A stretch of 38,866 bases of DNA from Candidatus Coproplasma excrementipullorum (GCA_018714165.1 DVNU01000049.1:1-38866); one strand, 5' to 3'. Positions 1 to 7,963 are shown, counted from the stretch's first letter. Made by a program: numbers and translations. Notes: a model not told the origin generated them from the letters alone.

Positions 1-81
1 TTAAATTTATGTCCAAACTTTGGGGTTCACTTCACAATTGCACGGCTATATTATTTTAAAATAATTGAATGCCAAAAAATA

Positions 82-110
82 TTGACAATAAAAAATCAAG
101 GCATTATAAT
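82..110 (+). promoter_or_regulatory. Sigma-A promoter of ribU
   Basis: TTGACA at 82-87 and TATAAT at 105-110 are separated by exactly 17 nt, a perfect consensus vegetative promoter. Transcription should begin near 117, shortly before the FMN riboswitch. Confidence 0.9.
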
Positions 111-131
111 ATAGCTACAATTTAAAGTAAG

Positions 132-264
132 TTCTTTGGGGCGGGGTGCAATTCCCCACCGGCAGTGATTGCCTGAAGGCATAAGTCTGCGACGAAGGAG
201 TAAAACCCTTCCTGATCGGGTGAAAATCCCGAACCGACGGTATAGTCCGGATGGTAAAAGAATT
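132..264 (+). promoter_or_regulatory. FMN riboswitch (RFN element)
   Basis: The conserved blocks of the RFN element occur in order: GGGGCGGGGTGCAATTCCCC, ACCGGCAGTG, a variable hairpin, CCTGATCGGGTGAAAATCCC, GAACCGACGGTATAGTCCGG and a closing arm ending in AAAAGAA that pairs with the 5' TTCTTT. These build the six-helix FMN-binding core. It lies between a consensus promoter and two strong hairpins ahead of ribU, so FMN binding very likely stops transcription of the riboflavin transporter gene. Confidence 0.97.
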
Positions 265-285
265 ACAAAGCGGTAAAATTTTTCC

Positions 286-314
286 GCGCCCCGCAAATGT
301 GATTTGCGGGGCGC
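286..314 (+). promoter_or_regulatory. First expression-platform hairpin of the FMN riboswitch
   Basis: GCGCCCCGCAAAT and ATTTGCGGGGCGC form a 13-bp stem with a GTG loop. It lacks a strong T-run (TATATTTA follows). Its 3' arm (CGGGGC) can also pair with the 5' arm of the next hairpin (GCCCCG), so it could act as an alternative fold in the switch. That role is inference. Confidence 0.65.
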
Positions 315-330
315 TATATTTAAAAACCGC

Positions 331-369
331 GCCGCCCCGAAAAAATAATTTTTTTTCGGGGCGGCTTTT
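331..369 (+). terminator. Intrinsic terminator in the ribU leader
   Basis: GCCGCCCCG followed by an A-run pairs with a T-run and CGGGGCGGC, and TTTTCTCTTT follows. This is a canonical Rho-independent terminator between the riboswitch and ribU, the probable off-state structure. Confidence 0.85.
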
Positions 370-421
370 CTCTTTCGAAGAATTACTTTAAAAATAAATA
401 TTTTTAAAAGGAGTTCTTTTT

Positions 422-1198
422 ATGCAAACCACCAAAACAGCGGGGGGGGCAAAGTTTTTCAGCTCTACCCGCATCGCGGTAATAGCCGTGCTCTCTGCCA
501 TCGCCGCCGTACTTTACATCTTAAAGTTCCCCATCTCGGTAATCTTCCCGTCGTGGCTCGAACTCAATTTTTCAGACATTCCCGCCCTTATCGGCACCTT
601 TGCCCTCGGCCCCCTTTCCGGAGCTATAATTGTCGCCGTTAAAATCCTTTTGGAACTGCTCTTTACAGGTACTACTACAATGTTCGTCGGCGACTTTGCC
701 GATCTGATACTGGGTTGTGCCTTCGTTGTCCCCGCAGGCCTCATCTACAAGCATAACCGCACATTAAAAGGTGCGCTCCTGGGCTTAATCGTCGGTGCGG
801 TTTGCTCTACGGCGCTTGGCATTCTTGCAAACTGGCTTGTCCTTGTTCCCTTCTATATCCAGTTCTTTTTCGGCGGCAGCTGGGAGCCTCTGCTCGGCAC
901 GATGAGCGCCATCTTCGGCGAAGTCACGCACGAAACATTCTATACATACTACCTCTGGTGCTCGGTGTTGCCCTTCAACGCAATGCGTTGCATCATTGCA
1001 ATAATCGTCGTGCTTCCCATCTATAAGCACATTTCACGCATAATAAACAGGCTAAATGTCCGTCTCGCCCCCAAGGAGAAAACGGAGGAACAGACGCACA
1101 GACAGATGGTGCGTATGTTGGCGATAATCATCGGACTTCTGGTTATAATTACAATTATTATAGTTCTGAGATTCCTCATTGAAGAGGGAATTTTATAA
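422..1198 (+). CDS. ribU: Riboflavin ECF transporter S component RibU
   Basis: Membrane substrate-binding (S) subunit of an energy-coupling factor transporter that imports riboflavin. The 258-residue product is strongly hydrophobic, with about six membrane segments starting near residue 18, a short basic loop near 205-230 (IYKHISRIINRL, then KEKTEEQ) and a last helix near 235-255. This C-terminal extension is longer than in a minimal S component. The start ATG has AAGGAG at 408-413. Control by an FMN riboswitch strongly supports the RibU assignment over other S components. The shared EcfA/EcfT subunits are not in the window. It is monocistronic: a terminator follows at once. Confidence 0.93.
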   Translation: MQTTKTAGGAKFFSSTRIAVIAVLSAIAAVLYILKFPISVIFPSWLELNFSDIPALIGTFALGPLSGAIIVAVKILLELLFTGTTTMFVGDFADLILGCAFVVPAGLIYKHNRTLKGALLGLIVGAVCSTALGILANWLVLVPFYIQFFFGGSWEPLLGTMSAIFGEVTHETFYTYYLWCSVLPFNAMRCIIAIIVVLPIYKHISRIINRLNVRLAPKEKTEEQTHRQMVRMLAIIIGLLVIITIIIVLRFLIEEGIL

Positions 1199-1204
1199 AA
1201 GAAA

Positions 1205-1240
1205 AATGCGCGCGGCCTAAAAGACTGCGCGCATTCCTTT
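1205..1240 (+). terminator. Terminator after ribU
   Basis: AATGCGCGC and GCGCGCATT form a 9-bp stem followed by CCTTTG. The T-run is short, but the hairpin begins seven bases after the ribU stop codon. Confidence 0.7.
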
Positions 1241-1292
1241 GTCCCGCGCACCCAACAATTTTGCTTAATTTTATAAAATTACCACTAAATCA

Positions 1293-1321
1293 TTGCCAAA
1301 ATGCCCTCAAAGCGGTATAAT
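1293..1321 (+). promoter_or_regulatory. Promoter of the tsaE operon, apparently leaderless
   Basis: TTGCCA at 1293-1298, a 17-nt spacer and TATAAT at 1316-1321. The tsaE ATG is at 1330, only 8 nt after the -10 box, so transcription should start one or two bases before the start codon or on it. No Shine-Dalgarno sequence is present. Confidence 0.8.
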
Positions 1322-1329
1322 CAATATGT

Positions 1330-1734
1330 ATGGCGGTTTATTTATCAAGGGGAGAGGAGCAGACTTTCAGGTTTGCCGAACAATACGCCCGCACATTGAA
1401 GGGCGGCGACGTCGTCCTTTTAGAGGGCGAAATGGGCGCGGGCAAAACTGTTTTCGCCCGGGGTGTGGCCCGCGGTCTCGGCATTGCGGACGACATCACA
1501 TCGCCTACATACGCCTATATGAACGATTACTATGGCAAGCTGTACCACTACGACTGTTACCGCCTGTCGTCGGGCGGCCAGGCCGAAGCGTTGGGATTGA
1601 CCGACTACTTCTATGCGGGCGGCGTCTGCCTTATCGAATGGTCGCAGAACATTGCCGACGTGCTCCCCGAAAACTGCAAAAGGGTGACGATAAATAAACT
1701 TTCGCAAAATGCAAGGGAGATAGTCTATGACTGA
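1330..1734 (+). CDS. tsaE: tRNA t6A37 biosynthesis ATPase TsaE
   Basis: P-loop ATPase that partners TsaB and TsaD in making N6-threonylcarbamoyladenosine at position 37 of ANN-decoding tRNAs. The 134-residue product is close to the family length. The Walker A motif GEMGAGKT is at about residues 33-40. It is followed by the family-typical SPTYAYMNDY segment (about 58-67) and a late LIEWSQN block. It overlaps tsaB by 8 nt, the usual arrangement in Bacillota. An upstream in-frame ATG does not exist in a sensible context; the one at 1326 is in another frame. The start at 1330 appears to be used on a leaderless mRNA. Confidence 0.95.
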   Translation: MAVYLSRGEEQTFRFAEQYARTLKGGDVVLLEGEMGAGKTVFARGVARGLGIADDITSPTYAYMNDYYGKLYHYDCYRLSSGGQAEALGLTDYFYAGGVCLIEWSQNIADVLPENCKRVTINKLSQNAREIVYD

Positions 1735-2341
1735 TTTTCTCGCCGTCGACACATCATCAAAATACCTCACGGTAGTTGCAAAAAAAGGCGGCACAACGGT
1801 GGTAAACCATCTGCCCGAATGTGCCATGCGGCACTCCGTAATTCTGATGGACGAAATAGAAAAAACTTTGAAAGAGGCCGCACTATCCCTCAACGAATGT
1901 CATTTCTTTGCCGCCGTCACGGGCCCCGGTTCGTTTACGGGCATAAGAATAGGCCTGTCCACGGTAAAGGGCTTTTGCGTCGGCACTGGCAAGCCGTCCG
2001 TCGCCGTCACCTCGTTCGAACTTATCGCATACAATGTAGAGAGTTTATCGCCCTTCGGCGTCGCTATCGATGCCATGCACGGGCACTACTATTTCCAGAC
2101 CTTTTCCCCCGGCGGCACGCCCCTTTCTGACCCCGCCTATGTTACGGGCGATGAGGTGCAAAATTCAGGCCTGCCTTTATACGGATTTGAGGAGCTTCCG
2201 CTTGAAAACTACACCCGCCTGGAGGCAGGCACCTGTCTGCAGCGGGCGGTGATGCGCTCGGCAAAAAGAGGCTTTTCGCCGCTTTGCGCGCTCTATGTGC
2301 GCAAGAGCCAGGCAGAGGAGGCGCGCAGTGCTCATCCGTGA
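1727..2341 (+). CDS. tsaB: tRNA t6A37 biosynthesis protein TsaB
   Basis: ASKHA-fold scaffold that binds TsaD and is needed for t6A formation on tRNA. The N-terminus LAVDTSSKYLTV is the first phosphate-binding-type strand, and TGPGSFTGIRIGLSTVKGF (about residues 65-83) is the family signature. At 204 residues it is slightly shorter than typical (about 220-230) and its C-terminal half is weakly conserved, as usual. AGGGAGAT stands before the ATG. It sits between tsaE and rimI in one operon. TsaD and TsaC are not in the window. Confidence 0.95.
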   Translation: MTDFLAVDTSSKYLTVVAKKGGTTVVNHLPECAMRHSVILMDEIEKTLKEAALSLNECHFFAAVTGPGSFTGIRIGLSTVKGFCVGTGKPSVAVTSFELIAYNVESLSPFGVAIDAMHGHYYFQTFSPGGTPLSDPAYVTGDEVQNSGLPLYGFEELPLENYTRLEAGTCLQRAVMRSAKRGFSPLCALYVRKSQAEEARSAHP

Positions 2342-2765
2342 GTGGAAGTTTGAAGACATTCTGGTCCTTACGGCGCTGGAGGAGCAGTGCTTTGAAAATG
2401 ACCGCTGGAGCTACCGCACCTTCGCCTCTTGCTATGAAAATCCCGCCTTTTACGGTGTGGTTGCTGTGGACGGTGAGGAGATTATCGGCTACGGCGGCAT
2501 AACCGTCGCGGGCGACAGCGCAGACATCGAAAATATTCTCGTGTCTGAGCGCTATCGCAGAAGCGGTGTAGGCACCCGCATTTTAAGCGCCCTCAACGAT
2601 TACGCCCGCGCAAACGGTGTCAAGGATATATTTTTAGAGGTGCGCGTCTCCAATGCGCCAGCCATGCGCATGTATTTAAAGTGCGGGTTTGTCGGCAGTT
2701 ATGCCCGCACCCGCTATTATTCCGACGGCGAGGACTGCCTGGTCATGAAGCTCGCCCTTGATTGA
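2328..2765 (+). CDS. rimI: Ribosomal protein alanine N-acetyltransferase RimI
   Basis: GNAT-family acetyltransferase; RimI acetylates the N-terminal alanine of ribosomal protein S18, and possibly other proteins. The 145-residue product begins LIREWKFEDILVLTALEEQC, carries the acetyl-CoA-binding segment ERYRRSGVGTRIL near residues 79-91, and ends with the VSNAPAMRMYLKCGF block seen in RimI. I choose the GTG at 2328 because GAGGAGG (2315-2321) lies 6 nt upstream. The longer open frame from 2295 would add an arginine-rich leader inside tsaB. It overlaps tsaB by 14 nt, so translation is probably coupled. Confidence 0.9.
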   Translation: MLIREWKFEDILVLTALEEQCFENDRWSYRTFASCYENPAFYGVVAVDGEEIIGYGGITVAGDSADIENILVSERYRRSGVGTRILSALNDYARANGVKDIFLEVRVSNAPAMRMYLKCGFVGSYARTRYYSDGEDCLVMKLALD

Positions 2766-3529
2766 CTTTGTCTGGCGCCCGCAATTGCGGGCGGAGGAGT
2801 ACGTCCATAATTTTAAGCGGCAGATACGTCAGCCTGTTGCGCAAAGGCGCAGGCAGGCAGATACTCTTTTTGCACGGCTATATGTCCAAAAAAGAGAGTT
2901 TTTACTATCAGACGGCCTGTTTTTCACGGCTCGGCTTCGAGTGCGTCGCGCCCGATTTTCCCGGCTTCGGCGGCTCGGCCGCGATAGACAGCGCGTGGTC
3001 TGTCGGCGACTATGCCGACTGGCTTGCAGACTTTGTGGCGGCGGCGCAATTAAATAACCCGCACATAATCGCACACTCCTTCGGCGCGCGGGTGGCATTC
3101 AAAGCGCTGGCGCGCAGCAACTTTGCCGACCGCCTTGTAATTACGGGCGGCGCCGGGCTGGTTAAACCCCGTTCGGCCGCATATATGCGCAAAGTAAGGG
3201 CATACCGCGCGGTGAAAAGAATAGCTCCGTCCTTCGCCGAAAGGCACTTCGGCAGCGCCGAATACCGCGCCCTGCCGCCGATAATGCGCGCAAGCTACAA
3301 AAAGATTGTCAACGAAGATTTAAGCGGCTGTGCCGCGGGCATAAAGAATAAAACGCTCCTTATCTATGGCAGGGACGACACTGTTACACCGCCTGCCCAG
3401 GAGGGGGAAACCTTTTCAAAGTTAATCGCCGACAGCCAATTGAAGATAATGGACGGCGGTCATTTCTGCTTTTGCGAGCATCCCGAAGAGTTTAATTGCG
3501 CCGCGCTGGCGTTCCTTAACGGAGGATAA
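2762..3529 (+). CDS. Alpha/beta hydrolase, substrate unknown
   Basis: Alpha/beta-hydrolase fold protein. ILFLHGYMSKKESF is the oxyanion-hole HG region. The nucleophile elbow is HSFGAR rather than the usual GxSxG, so the serine sits in an H-S-F-G context. LLIYGRDDTVTP supplies the acid and GGHFCFCEHPEEF the histidine, so the Ser-Asp-His triad is intact. The start is uncertain. A TTG at 2762 overlaps the rimI stop (TTGA) but has no Shine-Dalgarno sequence, while a strong GGAGGAG (2793-2799) points to an ATA or ATT codon at 2807 or 2810. The substrate cannot be told from sequence; its place between rimI and murF is no clear clue. Confidence 0.85.
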   Translation: MTLSGARNCGRRSTSIILSGRYVSLLRKGAGRQILFLHGYMSKKESFYYQTACFSRLGFECVAPDFPGFGGSAAIDSAWSVGDYADWLADFVAAAQLNNPHIIAHSFGARVAFKALARSNFADRLVITGGAGLVKPRSAAYMRKVRAYRAVKRIAPSFAERHFGSAEYRALPPIMRASYKKIVNEDLSGCAAGIKNKTLLIYGRDDTVTPPAQEGETFSKLIADSQLKIMDGGHFCFCEHPEEFNCAALAFLNGG

Positions 3530-3530
3530 A

Positions 3531-5132
3531 ATGGGAATTTTTATATCGCCGCAAAAAACAGTGGAGTGCGTTGTAATCGCGCTGTTTTTTGCATTCGCAA
3601 TGTTGCTTTCCTCGGCAAAATTGCTGGGAATACTGCAATCGTGCACCTATTCCAACAAAAAACTGATAACCTGGGCCAGAAAAAAATACAACTTAACGCT
3701 GGGCAGGCACCTTCTTCTGGCGCTCTGCTGTGCGCTGGCCTCGGCCGTGCTGGCGCTTGCCTTCTCCTTTGCGGGTGAATGGGCGGCGGTAATCAGCCTT
3801 GCAGCCTATCTCATATTCTTTATACTGTTTATTTATGCCGATACCCGCCTGTCCCTGCGCGGCCCGGCAACCCTCACGCCCCGCTTTGCGCGGCTTATGG
3901 CGTCCGTCTGGCTGGTAAACGCAATAATTGCCTATGTGCTTGTAACCCTTCTGAATTTCGCCGACTATCTGTGGGGCAACGCGCTGTTTACAGACTTAAA
4001 ATATGTCTGTCTCGCCATACTGCCCCTGTGCATACTCCTCATCGTCTGTCTTGCAAACGCCCTCATCAAAATTTACGAGGTGCCCCGCAACGCAAAGTAT
4101 GTAAGGAACGCGCGCGCAAAGCTTACAAAAGTTCATCCCGTAATCGTGGGCATAACTGGCAGTTACGGCAAGACGAGCACAAAGATTATCCTGTCGGCAA
4201 TGCTCTCGTCAAAGTATAAAGTTCTGGCCACTCCCCGTTCGCACAATACGCCCCTCGGTGTGGCAAAGACCATAAACGAGGCCGCCCTTGAAAATTTCGA
4301 CGTGTTCATTGCAGAGATGGGCGCCCGCCACGTCGGCGACATAGCCGAACTCTGCGCTCTCTGCCCGCCCGATTATTCAATCATTACGGGCATATGCCCC
4401 CAGCACCTCGAAAGTTTCGGTTCGATGGAAAATATAGTAAAGGGCAAGGGCGAGATTTTGGAGAACACAAAAAACGCGGCCGTTATCGCTGCCGACTGCT
4501 ACGATAATTTCCGGGCTTATCCCTGCAAAAAAATAAAGTGCGACTGCGTCAGCGATGTCAGGTCGGATAGCGAAGGCACCACATTCACGCTCACCTTAGG
4601 CGACAACCAAAGGGTGGTGCACACCAAACTTTTAGGCGCCCACTCCGCGCAGAATATCGGCCTGTGCGCCCGTTGCGCATATGAAATGGGTGTTTCGTTC
4701 GATGATATATGCGGGGCAATTGCCAATCTCAATTATGTTGAACACCGCCTTCAGCTAATAAAGAGCAACGGCGTCAATATAATAGACGACGGCTACAACT
4801 CCAACATCAAGGGTGCGCAGTCTGCGCTCGAAGTGCTCAAAACCTTCGGCGGCAATAAGATTGTAGTAACGCCCGGCCTCGTTGAGCTGGGTATACTCGA
4901 CCGCGACGAAAACGCCGCCCTGGGCGCAAAGCTCGTCGGGTTCGACAATATAATTCTGGTCGGAGAAACTCTCGTCGGCTATGTAAAGAGCGGCTATCTC
5001 GAAGCGGGCGGGGATGAAAGCAAACTTCGCATCGTCCCCACGCTCTATGCCGCAGAAGAGGAGATCAGAGGTATAGTAAAAAAGGGCGACGCCGTACTCT
5101 TTTTGAACGACTTGCCCGACATTTACACCTGA
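3531..5132 (+). CDS. murF: Membrane-anchored MurF-type ligase
   Basis: Mur ligase of the MurF type, which adds D-Ala-D-Ala to UDP-MurNAc-tripeptide using ATP. The P-loop GITGSYGKTS is at residues 207-216. It is followed by HNTPLGVAKTI, the FIAEMGARHVGDI block, an NIVKGKGEIL segment, the AHSAQNIGLCARCAYEMG interdomain region and a C-terminal DDGYNSN/PGLVELG region, all as in MurF. The N-terminal ~190 residues are not the usual soluble UDP-binding domain but about five membrane helices (near 11-33, 60-81, 82-104, 121-145, 155-180). GGAGG precedes the ATG. The next gene is ddl, which makes its dipeptide substrate. A related ligase acting on another substrate cannot be excluded. Confidence 0.85.
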   Translation: MGIFISPQKTVECVVIALFFAFAMLLSSAKLLGILQSCTYSNKKLITWARKKYNLTLGRHLLLALCCALASAVLALAFSFAGEWAAVISLAAYLIFFILFIYADTRLSLRGPATLTPRFARLMASVWLVNAIIAYVLVTLLNFADYLWGNALFTDLKYVCLAILPLCILLIVCLANALIKIYEVPRNAKYVRNARAKLTKVHPVIVGITGSYGKTSTKIILSAMLSSKYKVLATPRSHNTPLGVAKTINEAALENFDVFIAEMGARHVGDIAELCALCPPDYSIITGICPQHLESFGSMENIVKGKGEILENTKNAAVIAADCYDNFRAYPCKKIKCDCVSDVRSDSEGTTFTLTLGDNQRVVHTKLLGAHSAQNIGLCARCAYEMGVSFDDICGAIANLNYVEHRLQLIKSNGVNIIDDGYNSNIKGAQSALEVLKTFGGNKIVVTPGLVELGILDRDENAALGAKLVGFDNIILVGETLVGYVKSGYLEAGGDESKLRIVPTLYAAEEEIRGIVKKGDAVLFLNDLPDIYT

Positions 5133-5162
5133 TTGCGGGCGCAAGCTTAAGATAAATATTAT

Positions 5163-5201
5163 AAAACACCAATGCAGAGTAAAATTTTGCGGAGGTGTTT
5201 T
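5163..5201 (+). promoter_or_regulatory. Hairpin overlapping the ddl ribosome binding site
   Basis: AAAACACC (5163-5170) is the exact reverse complement of GGTGTTTT (5194-5201); the loop is 23 nt. The 3' arm overlaps the end of the ddl Shine-Dalgarno sequence GGAGGT (5191-5196) and is followed by T and C residues, so the structure could hide the site or act as a weak terminator between murF and ddl. A possible promoter (TTGCGG 5133-5138, TATTAT 5157-5162) lies just before it. Confidence 0.4.
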
Positions 5202-5205
5202 TTCT

Positions 5206-6309
5206 ATGTCCAAAAATTTGGCTGCCACCGGCAAAAACATAGCCGTCTTTTTCGGCGGGGTTTCAAGCGAAAACGAAATTTCAATAATCACGGGCACAAT
5301 GGTGTGCAACGTCCTCAAAAAGGGCGGTCAGACCGTCTGGCCCGTGTATATAACGCAGGAGGGGAGGTGTCTTTGCGGCGGCAATCTTGCCGATATTAAA
5401 AATTTTTCCGGCGAAGTCCTGCCCAAGGCGGCGGAGTGTGCGTTCGAAAGGGGCGGGCTGGTCATCCTCTCCAAACGCGGTAAAATCAAGGAACGCGTGC
5501 CGGTCTATGCGGCCGTAAACTGTTGTCACGGCGGCTGGGGCGAGGGCGGCGGCATAAGCGGCCTCTGCGCCGCGCTGTCCATACCACTGGCCTCGGCGGG
5601 CGTATTCGAAAGCTCATCGCTTCTCGATAAATACCTCACAAAAATTATTATGAAGGGCCTGGCCGTTCCAACTGTCGAATATGAGTATTTAAGGGATATA
5701 TGCGGGGCAACGCGCATTAAAAACTTTCCCGTCATGGTCAAACCCGTTCATCTCGGGTCCAGCATCGGGGTGGTAAAGGCGGGCAACGCGGAGGAGCTCT
5801 ATGCCGCGCTTGAAGCCGCCTTTATGCTCGACGACGGCGTCATTGTCGAACGTTACATCGCCGATCGCAGGGAGATAAACTGCGCCGCTTGTTTTGCCGA
5901 CGGCAAGGTGATTACTTCCCCGTGCGAGGAGGTGTTCGGCGGCGATATTTTAAGCTATGACGACAAGTATTCGGGCAACGGCCGCCGCGCCTTTCCCGCA
6001 GAAATCACGCAGGATATGGCCGATAAAATCCGCGGCCTCACCCAAGAGGTCTATTCAAAGCTCAATATGCGCGGAATCGTCCGCTTCGACTTTATTGTGG
6101 AGGGCGACAGCGTGTACTTAAGCGAGGTCAACACCGTGCCGGGTTCGCTCTCGCACTATCTTTTAACACAAAATTTTGAGGAATTTTATAAACTTTTGCT
6201 CACCCTGATAGAGCAGGCCCGCACAGATTTTACCCAAAGCGCCTCAAAAACGCTCATCAACACGGGCATTATCAACAACTTTGCCTCAAACGCTTGCAAG
6301 ATTAAGTAA
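5206..6309 (+). CDS. ddl: D-alanine--D-alanine ligase
   Basis: ATP-grasp ligase that joins two D-alanines for peptidoglycan synthesis. [17 protein letters not shown] near the N-terminus is the first D-Ala-binding block. [19 protein letters not shown] binds ATP, and [20 protein letters not shown] carries the Mg-binding Asp, Glu and Asn. The omega-loop region contains SYDDKYSG, keeping the Lys-Tyr pair typical of D-Ala-D-Ala rather than D-Ala-D-Lac ligases. At 367 residues it is a normal Ddl length. Spacing from murF is 73 nt. GGAGGT lies 9 nt before the ATG. Confidence 0.95.
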   Translation: MSKNLAATGKNIAVFFGGVSSENEISIITGTMVCNVLKKGGQTVWPVYITQEGRCLCGGNLADIKNFSGEVLPKAAECAFERGGLVILSKRGKIKERVPVYAAVNCCHGGWGEGGGISGLCAALSIPLASAGVFESSSLLDKYLTKIIMKGLAVPTVEYEYLRDICGATRIKNFPVMVKPVHLGSSIGVVKAGNAEELYAALEAAFMLDDGVIVERYIADRREINCAACFADGKVITSPCEEVFGGDILSYDDKYSGNGRRAFPAEITQDMADKIRGLTQEVYSKLNMRGIVRFDFIVEGDSVYLSEVNTVPGSLSHYLLTQNFEEFYKLLLTLIEQARTDFTQSASKTLINTGIINNFASNACKIK

Positions 6310-6323
6310 AAGTATAGTAAAAT
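6294..6323 (+). promoter_or_regulatory. Probable promoter of icd
   Basis: TTGCAA at 6294-6299, an 18-nt spacer and TAAAAT at 6318-6323. It lies at the end of ddl and about 30 nt before the icd start, so icd can be transcribed independently. Confidence 0.6.
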
Positions 6324-6352
6324 GTTTACATACGAAAATTCAGGAGAAGCGA

Positions 6353-7558
6353 ATGGAAAAGATACGCATGACCACGCCCATAGTCGAAATGGACGGCGAC
6401 GAGATGACGCGCGTCCTCTGGCGGTGGATCAAGGAACTTTTGATTGAGCCCTATGTAGATCTTAAGACCGAGTACTACGACCTCGGTCTGCCTGAGCGCG
6501 ACAAAACGGACGACGCCGTAACTGCGGCCTCTGCCGAAGCCACAAAAAAGTGGGGCGTGGCCGTAAAGTGCGCAACAATAACCCCCAACGCACAGAGAGT
6601 GGAGGAATACCACCTCAAAAAGATGTGGAAGTCGCCCAACGGTACCATCCGCAGAATTCTGGACGGCACGGTGTTCCGCGCGCCCATTCTTGTAAAGGGC
6701 ATAACGCCCTATGTGCCCGGCTGGACTAAGCCCATAGTTCTCGCCCGTCACGCCTATGGCGACATCTATAACTCCGTTGAAGCGAGGGTGGAGGACGGCC
6801 AGACGGCCTACCTCGTCGTCGAGGATAAAGACGGCAACGCGGTCTCCCGCCAGGCCATTCATTCCTTCGTTGGCGACGGTATAGTACAGGGTGTACACAA
6901 TCTGGATGCGTCAATCGCCTCCTTTGCGCGCAGCTGTTTCAACTACGCCTTAGAGCATAAAATTCCCGTCTGGTTCGGCGCCAAGGACACCATCTCCAAG
7001 ACCTACGACCACCGCTTCAAGGACATCTTCAACGAAATTTACGAAAAGGAGTATACCGCAAAGTTTGAAGAGGCGGGCATATATTTCCTCTATACTCTCA
7101 TAGACGACGTTGTCGCCCGCGTTATGCGCAGTGAGGGCGGTATGCTCTGGGCGTGCAAAAATTACGACGGCGATGTAATGAGCGACATGGTCGCCACGGC
7201 TTACGGCTCGCTGGGCATGATGAGCTCTGTTCTCGTCTCGCCCGACGGCAAGTACGAATTCGAAGCCGCCCACGGCACAGTCACCCGGCATTATTACAGG
7301 CATTTAAAGGGCGAGGAGACCTCCACAAACTCTGTGGCCACAATCTGGGCGTGGACGGGCGCGCTTGCAAAGCGAGGCGAACTCGACGGCAACCAGCCTT
7401 TGGTCGACTTTGCAAAGAAGCTGGAGAAAGCCACAATGGATACGATTGAGTCGGGCTATATGACGGGCGATTTAATCCCTATGTTCCATCGCGAGGGAAT
7501 AACTCCCGTAAAGCTCAACTCCCGCCAATTCCTCGAAAAGATTGCTGAAAAGTTGTAA
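6353..7558 (+). CDS. icd: NADP-dependent isocitrate dehydrogenase
   Basis: Oxidative decarboxylation of isocitrate to 2-oxoglutarate with NADP. The 401-residue sequence begins [20 protein letters not shown] and matches the type II homodimeric enzyme shared by eukaryotes and some anaerobic bacteria. Visible blocks are [31 protein letters not shown] (substrate Ser, Asn and Arg), [15 protein letters not shown], the [14 protein letters not shown] catalytic and metal region, and [17 protein letters not shown], the NADP-specific loop. I use the ATG at 6353 because AGGAGA stands just upstream; the longer open frame would run into ddl. It has its own likely promoter. The supplied 2-oxoglutarate would feed glutamate synthesis. 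Confidence 0.95.
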   Translation: MEKIRMTTPIVEMDGDEMTRVLWRWIKELLIEPYVDLKTEYYDLGLPERDKTDDAVTAASAEATKKWGVAVKCATITPNAQRVEEYHLKKMWKSPNGTIRRILDGTVFRAPILVKGITPYVPGWTKPIVLARHAYGDIYNSVEARVEDGQTAYLVVEDKDGNAVSRQAIHSFVGDGIVQGVHNLDASIASFARSCFNYALEHKIPVWFGAKDTISKTYDHRFKDIFNEIYEKEYTAKFEEAGIYFLYTLIDDVVARVMRSEGGMLWACKNYDGDVMSDMVATAYGSLGMMSSVLVSPDGKYEFEAAHGTVTRHYYRHLKGEETSTNSVATIWAWTGALAKRGELDGNQPLVDFAKKLEKATMDTIESGYMTGDLIPMFHREGITPVKLNSRQFLEKIAEKL

Positions 7559-7559
7559 A

Positions 7560-7949
7560 ATGGATAGACTCAAAGAAGAAAACTTTGTAAAAAGCTTTAT
7601 CAAAAAGGATAAACGCGAAAGGTTGCTATACGAGCTGTCATCGCCAAAAAAGAGGGAGCAGGCAATCCAAAAAATTGCGGGCTCAGTAAATGATAAATGC
7701 ATTGTTTTTTCGGGATCTACAACAGAAAGCCGGCTTAATTCTATGGTTGCCGAAATTATCGGTAAAAATTGTCAATGCTATGTAATATCTGATGGCGAAG
7801 ACGACGGCAATATTTTGCCTTTTGATGAGGCATTCGCCCATCTCTGTGAATGGGGCGGAGCGTATGTACTTCTGTGCGGCACAACTGTCGCCGTGGTAAA
7901 GGAAGAGTATGTTTCAGGGCCGTTTTTTGCAACGGTGCTTAAAAGTTAA
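7560..7949 (+). CDS. Small hypothetical protein, AT-rich gene
   Basis: A 129-residue soluble protein I cannot assign to a named family. It starts with a basic helix-prone region (KSFIKKDKRERLLYELSSP, KKREQAIQKI). A more hydrophobic alpha/beta-like part follows (CIVFSGSTTESRLN, QCYVISDGEDDGNILPFDEA, GGAYVLLCGTTVAVVKEE). The ATG overlaps the end of icd within one base, so it is read through from icd. Codon use is visibly more AT-rich (AAA, TTT and ATT in place of AAG, TTC and ATA) than in its neighbours, which suggests a transferred or fast-evolving gene. A terminator follows. Confidence 0.75.
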   Translation: MDRLKEENFVKSFIKKDKRERLLYELSSPKKREQAIQKIAGSVNDKCIVFSGSTTESRLNSMVAEIIGKNCQCYVISDGEDDGNILPFDEAFAHLCEWGGAYVLLCGTTVAVVKEEYVSGPFFATVLKS

Positions 7950-7963
7950 TAATGATAAAAAAA

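Noticed and set aside
1-81. Gene or repeat at the left edge
   Set aside because: AT-rich sequence without a frame, hairpin or motif I can support.
96-296. Minus-strand 66-codon frame over the FMN riboswitch
   Set aside because: The sequence is fully explained by the riboswitch fold on the plus strand.
4755-5318. Minus-strand 187-codon frame across the murF-ddl junction
   Set aside because: Antisense shadow of two well-supported genes, without ribosome site or domain.
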